Shown: in pieces, positions 53,795 through 61,453 of the stretch | Position numbering within the stretch: position 1 is the stretch's first letter | Layout: each line of letters starts with the position of its first letter | From: DASYLJ01 sp964432595 | Lineage (GTDB): Bacteria; Desulfobacterota; Binatia; DP-6 | DNA length: 64,000 nucleotides | Reading direction: 5' to 3' | NCBI GenBank assembly: GCA_964432595.1 | Contig: CAYSOF010000022.1 | Span: 1 to 64,000, forward strand | Program-made: the position numbers and the translations under genes | The notes under the pieces: generated by a model | Databases searched by the model: none | Told to the model about the DNA's origin: nothing | The model's input: only the letters and a program-made list of their open reading frames with translations

Positions 53795-56022
53795 GCCGGC
53801 GCGACCTCGACGGGGATCCCGTTCACCACCGCGTTGCCCGACGGCACGTCGACGAGGTCGCCGGGCGCCAGCAGGTTGTTGTTCACGCCCGCATGGCGCT
53901 CCGCGACCGCGAGCCGCGTGCCGGGCCGATCGTGGCCCCAGCCGTGCGGCAGACACACCACGCCCGGCATCATCTCGTCGCTCACCTGCACCGGCGCCTC
54001 GACCTGCCCCGCCGCTGAACGGATGGTCGCGCGGCCGCCGTCGGCGAGCCCGAGGCGTCCCGCGTCGGACGGATGCACGAGCAGCGTGCAGCGGTCGCGT
54101 CCCGTCATCAACGACGGCACGTTGTGCATCCACGAGTTGTTTGAACGCAGATGACGGCGGCTGACGAGGACGATCGCGTCGTCGCGCCGCTCGAGCCGCC
54201 GCTGGAGGCGGGGCACGTCGGCGGTGATGTACGCGGGCGCCAGGTCGATGCGGGCGTTCGCCGTCGTGAGCATCCCGGGCAGGCGCGACGCGTGCGGGCC
54301 GAGGTCGATGCCGTTCGGATGCTCGCGCACGCGTGCCAGCGTGAGGCCGTCGGGCCGCGCGCCGTACCCTTCGCCCCATGGCCCGAGCCGCAGGCCGAAG
54401 TCGAGCAGACGCTCGGGGCCCTCGCCGGGCGTGGCCGCCATCACGTCGCCGACGTCGCGTCCCGCGATCGGCGAGCGGGGATCGGCGGCGATCGCGCCGA
54501 CGAGGCCCGCGAAGAACATCCCGTCGAGGAGACGGACGTCGACGTCGGCCGCGCGCTGCCCCTGCACCAGCGCGGACAGCGTCAGCAGGATCTCCCACTC
54601 GGCCGGCCGCGACGGCGGCGGAAAGACGGGCGCGGAATAGACCGCCGCGTTGCGCACCGCCCACGACCAGATGAGCTCGTCGTAGTGCGGCTGCTCGAGC
54701 GCGCTCAGGCCGGGCAGGATCACGTGCGCGTGGCGCGTCGTCTCGTTCACCCAGTTGTCGACGCTGATCATGCACTCGAGCTGCGGCAGCGCGGCGTCGA
54801 GGCGGCCGGCGTCGGCGGCCGACACGGCGGGATTGCCGGCGAGCGTGATGAGCCCTCGGATCTGGCCCGCGCCCGGCGTGTCGATCTCCTCGGCGAGGCA
54901 CGAGATCGGCACCTGGCCGAGCACTTCGGGCGCGCCGCGCACGCGGCTCGTCCAGCGCCCGAACGTCCAGCCGTCGGCGAACTCCGGCGGCCGCATCGTG
55001 AGAAAGCTCCACTCGGCCGGGTTCGCGAACGTCGAGCCGCCCGGGCGATCGAGGTTGCCGGTGAGGACGTTGACGACCTCGACGAGCCACGAGGCGAGCG
55101 TCCCGAACTCCTGGTTGCACGTGCCGATGCGGCCGTAGACGGCGGCGCGCGGCGCCGCCGCCAGCTCGCGGATCATCCGGCGGATGGTCTCCGCGGGGAT
55201 GGCGCACGTCGCCGCGACCGCCTCGGGCGTGAAGGGCCGGCAGAGCCGTCGCACCTCGTCGATGCCGTCGGTGAAGTCGGCCAACCGTCCCGGACGGACG
55301 AGGTCGTCGGCGAAGAGCACGTTCACCCACGCCATCAGCAGGGCGGCATCGGTGCCCGGGCGGATCGGCACCCACTCGTCGGCGCGCTCGGCGGTTCCCG
55401 TCCGGCGCGGGTCGATGACGACCGCCTTGCCGCCGCGCTTCCGGAGCGCGGTGATGCGGCCGAGGAAGTCGGGGCAGGCCATCAGGCTGCCCTGCGACGC
55501 GTGGGGGTTGGCCCCCATGATCACCAGATGGTCCGTGTGATCGATGTCGGCCGTCGGGATGGCCCACATGCCGCCATACAGGAGCGCGCAGACGAGGTTC
55601 TTCGGCCACTGGTCGATCGTGCCGGCGGAGTACAGCCGCTCGATACCCGCGAGCGGACCGAAGGCGCCGACGTAGCGCGACAGGGAGAAGTTGTGCACCG
55701 TCGGATTGCCGACGTAGTACGTGAGCGCATCCTTCCCGTGCCGCTCGATGACCCCGTGCAGGAGCCGCTCGCACTCCGCGAAGGCTTCGGCCCACGTGGC
55801 CTCCACGAGCGCGCCGTCGCGACGGATCAGCGGCGCGCGCAGACGATCGGGGTCGTGGTGTAGCTCACCGAGCGTCGTCCCCTTGGGGCAGATGTACCCG
55901 CGGCTCCAGACGTCGTCATCGTTCGGGCGGATCCGCGTGACGCGGCCGTCGTCGACCTCGATGCGGAGGCCGCACATCGCCTCGCAGAGGGGGCACGTCC
56001 GGAGGTGCTCGGTCGCAGGCAT
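53791..56022 (-). CDS. molybdopterin-dependent oxidoreductase (DMSO reductase family)
   Basis: 743-aa molybdenum enzyme with an N-terminal [4Fe-4S] motif C10-x2-C13-x3-C17 ... C45 (CPLCEAMCGL and YICPKG), then the Mo-bisPGD domains (MGANPHASQGSLMACPDF; YGRIGTCNQEFGTLASWLVE; LITLAGNPAVSAADAG) and the C-terminal dinucleotide-binding domain (RRHLRSNNSWMHNVPSLM; PHGWGHDRPGTRLA). At the usual Mo-ligand region (YVGNPTVHN) there is no Cys or selenocysteine. No twin-arginine leader is present, so it is probably cytoplasmic. No partner iron-sulfur or membrane subunit is adjacent. The substrate is unknown. Confidence 0.9.
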   Translation of the reverse strand: MPATEHLRTCPLCEAMCGLRIEVDDGRVTRIRPNDDDVWSRGYICPKGTTLGELHHDPDRLRAPLIRRDGALVEATWAEAFAECERLLHGVIERHGKDALTYYVGNPTVHNFSLSRYVGAFGPLAGIERLYSAGTIDQWPKNLVCALLYGGMWAIPTADIDHTDHLVIMGANPHASQGSLMACPDFLGRITALRKRGGKAVVIDPRRTGTAERADEWVPIRPGTDAALLMAWVNVLFADDLVRPGRLADFTDGIDEVRRLCRPFTPEAVAATCAIPAETIRRMIRELAAAPRAAVYGRIGTCNQEFGTLASWLVEVVNVLTGNLDRPGGSTFANPAEWSFLTMRPPEFADGWTFGRWTSRVRGAPEVLGQVPISCLAEEIDTPGAGQIRGLITLAGNPAVSAADAGRLDAALPQLECMISVDNWVNETTRHAHVILPGLSALEQPHYDELIWSWAVRNAAVYSAPVFPPPSRPAEWEILLTLSALVQGQRAADVDVRLLDGMFFAGLVGAIAADPRSPIAGRDVGDVMAATPGEGPERLLDFGLRLGPWGEGYGARPDGLTLARVREHPNGIDLGPHASRLPGMLTTANARIDLAPAYITADVPRLQRRLERRDDAIVLVSRRHLRSNNSWMHNVPSLMTGRDRCTLLVHPSDAGRLGLADGGRATIRSAAGQVEAPVQVSDEMMPGVVCLPHGWGHDRPGTRLAVAERHAGVNNNLLAPGDLVDVPSGNAVVNGIPVEVAPA

Positions 56023-56184
56023 GGCCCGTAGTCGCCCTCGGACGACGCGTGCGTCAAGACGTCACTTGACGGCGGACGCGACATCGTGGCTCTATCGCGC
56101 AGCCGATCCACCACGACCGCGGCACGACCGCGAAAGAGCACGCCCCATGCCGACCGCACAGCCGACCGTAGGAGACCGGAGCTG

Positions 56185-56649
56185 ATGGCCGGGCGGCGAT
56201 CGGCCTCGTGGTGGAACATGACGAACGCGCGCGACGGCGCCGCGGTCGGCGACGGCATGATGGCGCTCGGTGCGGCGCTGGCCGCGTGGACGGGCGGCGC
56301 GCTCGGCGTGGGCGCCGTGCTGCTGTTCGTCGTCGCGGGCGCCGGCGGGATCATCGCGCTTCTCTGGTCGCCGTTCGCCGCGGTCGCGTTGCTCGCCGCG
56401 GTCGCGTCGTGGGCCGTCGCCGAGGAGCTCATCGAGGAGATGCTCGAGGGCGCGCGGCGCCAGCAGGTGGCGTGGCTCTCGGCGCTCGGCGTCAGCGCGC
56501 TCTGCTTCGGCGTCGGGCTGCTGCTGTGGCCGGGCACGACGAGCCTGGCGCTCGTCTGGCCGATCGGCGGCTACGCGATCACGTGCGGCACGTGTGCCAT
56601 CGCGATGGCGCTCCGCCAGCGCGGGCGCGCAACGAACGCGCGGCGCTGA
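56185..56649 (+). CDS. small HdeD/DUF308-like membrane protein
   Basis: 154-aa membrane protein; the ATG at 56185 follows GGAG. There are four hydrophobic segments. The last two carry the HdeD/DUF308 pattern, LGVSALCFGVGLLLWPGTTS followed by LALVWPIGGYAITCGTCAI and AMALRQR. HdeD proteins normally have six helices in three such repeats, so this is a shortened version. A conserved Glu-rich loop (AEELIEEMLEGARRQQ) separates the halves. A possible role in acid or membrane stress is inferred only from the family. The stop is 3 bp from that of the convergent pfkA gene. Confidence 0.65.
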   Translation: MAGRRSASWWNMTNARDGAAVGDGMMALGAALAAWTGGALGVGAVLLFVVAGAGGIIALLWSPFAAVALLAAVASWAVAEELIEEMLEGARRQQVAWLSALGVSALCFGVGLLLWPGTTSLALVWPIGGYAITCGTCAIAMALRQRGRATNARR

Positions 56650-56652
56650 CCG

Positions 56653-57738
56653 TCAGTCGCCCAGGCAGATCCCGAGCGACCGCGCCGAACGCACGAAGCC
56701 GCCGTCCAGCGGGACGCGACGCAGATGACCCACGGCGTCGCGCAGGTCTACGCTGCCGACGGCGCCCCCCGTGTAGGTCACCATCCGGCCGAACGCCCCG
56801 TCGGCGATCAGGTCCACGGCGGTCGTGCCGAACACGGTGCAGAGCGCGCGATCGAAGTTCGTCGGCGATCCGCCGCGCTGCAGGTGCCCGAGAATGACGG
56901 CGCGGGTCTCCTTGCCCGTGCGGCGCTCCAGCTCCGCCGCCACGTGCATGCCCACGCCGCCGAGCCTCGCCTCGCGGTCCCGTTCCGCGGTGTCGCTGGC
57001 GACGAAGTCGCCGCCCGCCGGGTGCGCGCCCTCGGCCGCCACGACGATCGTGAACTTGCGTCCGAGCCGCTCCCGCTCGGCGATCTTCTCGCAGATCGGC
57101 TCCCACCGGAACGGGATCTCGGGGATGAGGATCACGTCCGCGCCACCGGCGAGCCCGGCGTAGATCGCGATCCAGCCCGCGTATCGTCCCATGGTCTCGA
57201 GCACCATCACGCGATCGTGGCTTTCCGCGGTGGTGTGCAGCCGATCGAGCGCGTCGGTGGCGCAGGCCACCGCCGAGTCGAAGCCGAACGTCATGGCCGT
57301 GGCCGCGAGATCGTTGTCGATGGTCTTCGGCACGGCGACGATCGGAATCCCGTGCTCGTGCAGCTGCTGCGCGATGCTGAGCGAGCCGTCGCCCCCGATC
57401 GTGACCAGCGCCGAGAGGCCGAGCGTCTCGCACCCGCGCTTTGCGCCCTCGAGCACCTCGTCCGGAATGCGCTGCGTGTCGCCGTGGCCCACCTTCGCGG
57501 CGAAGCGACCCCGGTTGCTCGTGCCGAGAATGGTGCCGCCACGCAGGAGCAGACCGGCGACCTCCGTGTAATCGAGGGGTCGATGGCGTTGCGGCTCGAG
57601 TAGGCCGTCGTAGCCGCCGAGGATGCCGACGCACTCCCAGCCGCGGCGCTGCGCGGATTTGGTGACGGCGCGGATGACGGCGTTGAGGCCGGGGCAGTCG
57701 CCGCCGCCAGTGACGATCCCGATGCGATGTGCCGCCAT
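56653..57738 (-). CDS. pfkA: 6-phosphofructokinase, group A
   Basis: 361-aa glycolytic enzyme phosphorylating fructose 6-phosphate. Signatures: TGGGDCPGLNAVIRAV (phosphate loop), TIGGDGSLSIA (G118 at the donor-determining position), PKTIDNDLA (K138, catalytic D141), MGRYAGWIA and HLQRGGSPTNFDRAL. Gly at the first position is the ATP-type residue, whereas Lys in PKTIDND is the residue seen in PPi-dependent enzymes. Actinobacterial-type PFKs also combine the two, so ATP dependence is more likely but not certain. It is longer than the 320-aa E. coli enzyme. The gene is monocistronic, with a TetR gene 56 bp upstream on the same strand. Confidence 0.92.
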   Translation of the reverse strand: MAAHRIGIVTGGGDCPGLNAVIRAVTKSAQRRGWECVGILGGYDGLLEPQRHRPLDYTEVAGLLLRGGTILGTSNRGRFAAKVGHGDTQRIPDEVLEGAKRGCETLGLSALVTIGGDGSLSIAQQLHEHGIPIVAVPKTIDNDLAATAMTFGFDSAVACATDALDRLHTTAESHDRVMVLETMGRYAGWIAIYAGLAGGADVILIPEIPFRWEPICEKIAERERLGRKFTIVVAAEGAHPAGGDFVASDTAERDREARLGGVGMHVAAELERRTGKETRAVILGHLQRGGSPTNFDRALCTVFGTTAVDLIADGAFGRMVTYTGGAVGSVDLRDAVGHLRRVPLDGGFVRSARSLGICLGD

Positions 57739-57794
57739 GAGCCGTCGCTTCGATCACGCCGGTCGGACGACGGTCAAGGCCACGGCGATCTCGC

Positions 57795-58439
57795 TCACCG
57801 CGCCTTCGGCGCGATGTCGCGCAGCAGCATCTGCGTGAACCGCTCGTAGTCGACCACGAAGTCGACGCGATCGGGATCGAGGAAATGCTGGATGCGTACG
57901 CCGGTCATGAAGGCCAGCACGACGTCGGCCGTCGCGAGCTCGTCGACGGCTGCACGGATCTGCTTTCGCTCCTTCGCCTCGCGCAGCAGCCGGACGATCA
58001 ACCGATGCGTCGCGCGCCGGCGCTGCTTGAAAAACGCATGCGCCTCGGCATCGACGTCGAGGTTCTCGGCCTGCAGCACCGTGAAGAGCTTGGCCCACAG
58101 TCGATGGTCCGCATTGAACCGGCCGGCGACCGTCAGATTCTCGAGGGCGCGCAGGCCCCCCTCCGCCAGCAGCTCGGCGGTGAGCTCGAGATACTGCCGG
58201 TCGTGCTCCTCGAGCACGGCGAGCAGTAGGTCCCGCCCCGTACGGAAATGGTAGAGCACGGTCGCGTGGTGCACACCGGCGCGTTGGCCGATCGCGATGA
58301 GCCCCGTGCCACGGAACCCAGCGTCGGCATACAGCTCGACCGCGGCGCGCAGGATGGCGGCGCGCGTGTCTCTCCCGCGCTGTCCGCCCGATCGGCTCGC
58401 CGGTCGCCGTGCCGCCGCCCCCACCCGCGCCGTGCCCAT
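57795..58439 (-). CDS. TetR family transcriptional regulator
   Basis: 214 aa from the ATG at 58439, which has AGGAGG 9 nt upstream; a GTG two codons earlier is too close to it. The HTH reads TRAAILRAAVELYADAGFRG and IGQRAGVHHATVLYHFRTG. The C-terminal domain is helical (FTVLQAENLDVDAEAHAFFK; VVLAFMTGVRIQHFLDPDRV). It is divergent from a secreted alpha/beta-hydrolase gene, and the gap contains two copies of CTGACA-N4-TGTT, presumably its operators. The ligand is unknown. Confidence 0.88.
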   Translation of the reverse strand: MGTARVGAAARRPASRSGGQRGRDTRAAILRAAVELYADAGFRGTGLIAIGQRAGVHHATVLYHFRTGRDLLLAVLEEHDRQYLELTAELLAEGGLRALENLTVAGRFNADHRLWAKLFTVLQAENLDVDAEAHAFFKQRRRATHRLIVRLLREAKERKQIRAAVDELATADVVLAFMTGVRIQHFLDPDRVDFVVDYERFTQMLLRDIAPKAR

Positions 58440-58452
58440 GGACACATCCCTC

Positions 58453-58468
58453 CTGACAAGTCTGTTGA
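58453..58468. promoter_or_regulatory. operator half-pair, site 1 (CTGACA-N4-TGTTGA)
   Basis: CTGACAAGTCTGTTGA, an imperfect palindrome ACA-N4-TGT with flanking CT, 13 bp upstream of the TetR ATG. The same pattern repeats at 58476 with 23-bp spacing, about two helical turns. Confidence 0.6.
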
Positions 58469-58475
58469 CGACCTA

Positions 58476-58491
58476 CTGACAGGGTTGTTAG
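58476..58491. promoter_or_regulatory. operator half-pair, site 2 (CTGACA-N4-TGTTAG)
   Basis: CTGACAGGGTTGTTAG, palindromic as CTNACA-N4-TGTNAG, 10 bp before the hydrolase ATG. With site 1 it fills the divergent gap between the TetR gene and the hydrolase gene. Confidence 0.65.
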
Positions 58492-58501
58492 TGCCTAGGC
58501 G

Positions 58502-59428
58502 ATGTCACGACCGCCCGTCAATGCCTGGGCGCTGGGCGTCCTGGTCCTGCTGGCGAACTGCGTGCACGCCCACCCCGTCGGCGTGACCACCCGCACCTTC
58601 ACGAAGCCCTCGGCCACGACCGGCGCGCCGCGCGCGCTCGAGACCGTGATCTGGTACCCCGCCGTCCGCGGCACCGGGACGGCCGAGGCCCTCGGCCTGC
58701 GCGACGCCGGCGTTCGTCGCGGCCGGTTCCCGCTGATCCTGTTCTCGCACGGCGCCTGCGGGCAGAACGTCGCCGCCTCGTACCTCATGCAGGCGCTCGC
58801 CGCAGACGGCTTCGTGGTCGCCGCGCCGTCCCACCCCGGGCACACGAAGGCCGACGGCGCGACGGTCTGCCGCGCCAATCGCATCGACACGTACCTGAAC
58901 CGCGTCCCGGACCTGCAATACGTCGCGGACGAGATGCTGGCGCTCGACGCGGACCGTCGCTCGCCGTTCGGCCGACGTCTGCGCCGCGACGCCGTCGGTG
59001 TCACGGGCATGTCGTTCGGCGGATTCACGACGCTGCTCGCGGCACAGCGCGATCCCCGCATCCGCGCCGCGCTCTCGATGGTGCCCGGCGGCATCGATGC
59101 GCTCGACCCCGGCGACGTCGGCGTCCCCACGATGGTGATCGGCGCCGAGCTCGATCTGACCGTCGGCTTCGCGGCGTCGGAGCAGGCCTACGGGCGGCTC
59201 GTCGGCCCGCGCTACCTCGTCGAGCTCGTCGGCGGCGGCCACCTGAGCGTGGCGACCGAGTGCGCTCCAGCATGCGGCACGCTCGCGGAGGACGACGGGC
59301 ACCGCCTCGTCGAGCGCTACGCGCGGCCCTTCTTTCGCCGGCATCTGAAGGGGGTGCGCTCCGCGCGGCGCGTGCTCACCCGCGCGGTCGACGGCGTCGT
59401 GCTGACGGCCGACCCCAGACCGCGCTGA
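58502..59428 (+). CDS. secreted alpha/beta-hydrolase (PAF-acetylhydrolase-like)
   Basis: 308-aa exported hydrolase. A signal peptide ends near NCVHAHP. The oxyanion region is LILFSHGACGQNVAASYLMQ, the nucleophile elbow GVTGMSFGGF (S171), the acid ELDLTV and the catalytic His GGGHLS, the order seen in platelet-activating-factor acetylhydrolase/dienelactone hydrolase relatives. Paired cysteines (TVCRAN, CAPACG) fit an exported protein. It would cleave an ester or acyl group outside the cytoplasm. It is likely controlled by the divergent TetR protein through the twin sites in the 62-bp gap. Confidence 0.87.
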   Translation: MSRPPVNAWALGVLVLLANCVHAHPVGVTTRTFTKPSATTGAPRALETVIWYPAVRGTGTAEALGLRDAGVRRGRFPLILFSHGACGQNVAASYLMQALAADGFVVAAPSHPGHTKADGATVCRANRIDTYLNRVPDLQYVADEMLALDADRRSPFGRRLRRDAVGVTGMSFGGFTTLLAAQRDPRIRAALSMVPGGIDALDPGDVGVPTMVIGAELDLTVGFAASEQAYGRLVGPRYLVELVGGGHLSVATECAPACGTLAEDDGHRLVERYARPFFRRHLKGVRSARRVLTRAVDGVVLTADPRPR

Positions 59429-59498
59429 GCCCGTCGATGGCCGCGGTCGGCGCCAGCGAGAGCCGTGGGCGCGTCTCGCATGCCGTCGTGCGTTCGCG

Positions 59499-61421
59499 TC
59501 AGTTCTTGCCCTTGAACGACGTCGGCGTGCTGCGTGCGCCCGCGTCGTACGTGCCTTCCCAGCACGTCGCGCCGCTGCTCGTGACCAGCTGCGCCGTCAC
59601 CGGCACCGCCAACGGCAAACCCGCCGGCAGACGCGCGCCCTTCCCTTTCACCGTGAGCTTGCCCTTCGGCGCCGCGCCGGCCACGAGCTTCGCCGTCGTG
59701 ATGCCGCCCGGGAATCCGGACGGGTTGCGCAGGCGGAAGCCCGTGGCGCCGCTCGCCGACCACGTCGCACCTGCGCGCATGCCCGTCGCGAGCGCGAGGC
59801 CGTCCGCGTCGTACACGCACAGCGCGTAGTCCGTAGCTGCCGTCGGATCGCCCAGCTCGGCGAGCGACGCGGCGCCGCGCTTCCACGTCCAACCGAGCGC
59901 GCGGCGCGACGCGACGCCGGGGTCCTTCACGGTGAGCGTGCTCGTTCCCGTGCGGCACCCCGCGCGCGGCGTCAGGGCGCAGAGCGACGTCACGCCGACC
60001 GCCTGCTGCACGACGAGCGTGCTCGGCGCGCCGTCGTCGTCGCGCACCGTGAGCCGCACGACGTACGTGCCGGGCGCGCTCCACGTGTGCTGCACACTGC
60101 TGCCCGAGGCGAGCGTGCCGTCGCCGAAGTCCCACTCCCACGACACCACCGTGCCGTCCGCGTCGGTCGACGACGCGCCGTCGAACGTCGCCGCCTCGCC
60201 GAACGCCACGCTCGCCGGCCCGTCGATGACCGGCTGCGGCGACTGGTTGCCCGGCACGGTGACGTCGAGCACGTACGCGTGCACCTCCTCCGGACCGATC
60301 GTGCCGACCAGATCGCCGCCGGCGACCGTCATGCCGCCCTCGGGACGGTCCGGGAACAGCGCGTGCGCCACGCCGTCCACGCCGGCGGGGAGATCGAGGT
60401 CGACCGACCGCGTGCCGGTCCGCAACGTGCTCAGCACCACGACGGCGACCTGGTTCGCGAGCTGCCACGACGTCGCATGGACGCGCGGGTCGCCGGTGAC
60501 GAGCTCCGTCCGCGTGCCGTGCAGCAGGAACGCCACCAGGCTCTGCACCTCGGCGTTCTGCCGCCGGAGATCGCTCCACAGCGCCGGCGCGACGGTCGGC
60601 AGGTGGCGGTCGGCGCCTTCCCACATCGCGTACCAGAGGATGCCGTTCGCGCCGCGGATGAGCGCCGCGTGGAGGAAGTTGCGCGCCTCGCGCGGCGTCG
60701 GATAGCGGCCGCCGTCCCAGCGATACGCCTGGGGCGTCGCGAGCCACGACTGCCCCGTACCGGCCAGCTGGTCGCGCACCCAGTCGAAGCTGTCGACGTT
60801 CTCCTGCAGCGCGTACTCGTCGGGGTTGTTCTGCGCGCCGAGCGGGTAGGACTGGAAGCCCATCACGTCCATCGTCCCGACGAACTCCTGGATGCGGAAG
60901 CCGGGATACGAGCCGCCACTGCCGAAGGTGACGTCGTCGGGTGCCAGGTCGTGGATGTGCTCGTGGAGCGCCTGCACCTCCGCCGGCGGATGATTGTAGG
61001 CCGGCCCGGTGTACGGCGTGTTGAAGTCGTCGGCGACGTTCCACGCGATGATCGCCGGATGGTCCTTCCAGCGGTTCACGAACGCGTCGGGCCCCGTCGC
61101 CGGCAGCGGGATCTCGGCGATGATGCGCATGCCGCGCGCCTCGGCGACGTCGAACATGCCTTCCATGCTCGGCCGATTGTCGACCGTCGGATGGAACAGG
61201 TTGAACCCGGCGTCCGCCGCGAGGATCAGGTCGGGCGTCGTCTTCTCGCCGTTGCGATCGCCGATCCACGACACGTGGACGATGCCGATCGGGAAGAACG
61301 GCTCGCCGTCGAGGAGGACGGTGCCGTTCGATCCCACCGTGGCGACGGTCGCCCGCGCCGTACCGCACGTGAGGAGCGCGATCGCGACCATCGTCGCGAC
61401 CGCCCCGAACCGCATCCGCAT
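59499..61421 (-). CDS. secreted glycosidase-like protein with PKD and shared C-terminal domain
   Basis: 640-aa exported protein. The signal peptide ends near GTARATV. Residues ~30-300 look like a TIM-barrel glycoside hydrolase of the beta-galactosidase/cellulase clan: EPFFPIGIVHVSWIG, AADAGFNLFHP, DHPAIIAWNVADDFN (where retaining enzymes have N-E-P) and GILWYAMWEGADR. Residues ~396-475 are a PKD domain (DGTVVSWEWDFGDGTLASGS ending in a YVVRLTV strand). Residues ~485-640 match the C-terminal domain of the beta-helix protein at 10226-12793 (LGDPTAATDYALCVYD; AVPVTAQLV; TCWEGTYDAG). Catalysis is uncertain because the first acid is not in the usual context. No clear ribosome site precedes the ATG. 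It lies 32 bp after the sulfatase gene in the same direction, so they are probably co-transcribed. Confidence 0.75.
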   Translation of the reverse strand: MRMRFGAVATMVAIALLTCGTARATVATVGSNGTVLLDGEPFFPIGIVHVSWIGDRNGEKTTPDLILAADAGFNLFHPTVDNRPSMEGMFDVAEARGMRIIAEIPLPATGPDAFVNRWKDHPAIIAWNVADDFNTPYTGPAYNHPPAEVQALHEHIHDLAPDDVTFGSGGSYPGFRIQEFVGTMDVMGFQSYPLGAQNNPDEYALQENVDSFDWVRDQLAGTGQSWLATPQAYRWDGGRYPTPREARNFLHAALIRGANGILWYAMWEGADRHLPTVAPALWSDLRRQNAEVQSLVAFLLHGTRTELVTGDPRVHATSWQLANQVAVVVLSTLRTGTRSVDLDLPAGVDGVAHALFPDRPEGGMTVAGGDLVGTIGPEEVHAYVLDVTVPGNQSPQPVIDGPASVAFGEAATFDGASSTDADGTVVSWEWDFGDGTLASGSSVQHTWSAPGTYVVRLTVRDDDGAPSTLVVQQAVGVTSLCALTPRAGCRTGTSTLTVKDPGVASRRALGWTWKRGAASLAELGDPTAATDYALCVYDADGLALATGMRAGATWSASGATGFRLRNPSGFPGGITTAKLVAGAAPKGKLTVKGKGARLPAGLPLAVPVTAQLVTSSGATCWEGTYDAGARSTPTSFKGKN

Positions 61422-61453
61422 TTTTTGATAGTCGTGCAGATGCGGCGACGGCG

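Noticed and set aside
51521..55795. 1424-codon minus-strand open frame
   Set aside because: Out-of-frame shadow of the molybdopterin oxidoreductase, glycosyltransferase and VOC genes.
53791..56022. Assignment as formate dehydrogenase
   Set aside because: The family is clear, but no Cys or selenocysteine is seen at the usual Mo-ligand region and no electron-transfer partner is encoded next to it, so the substrate was left open.
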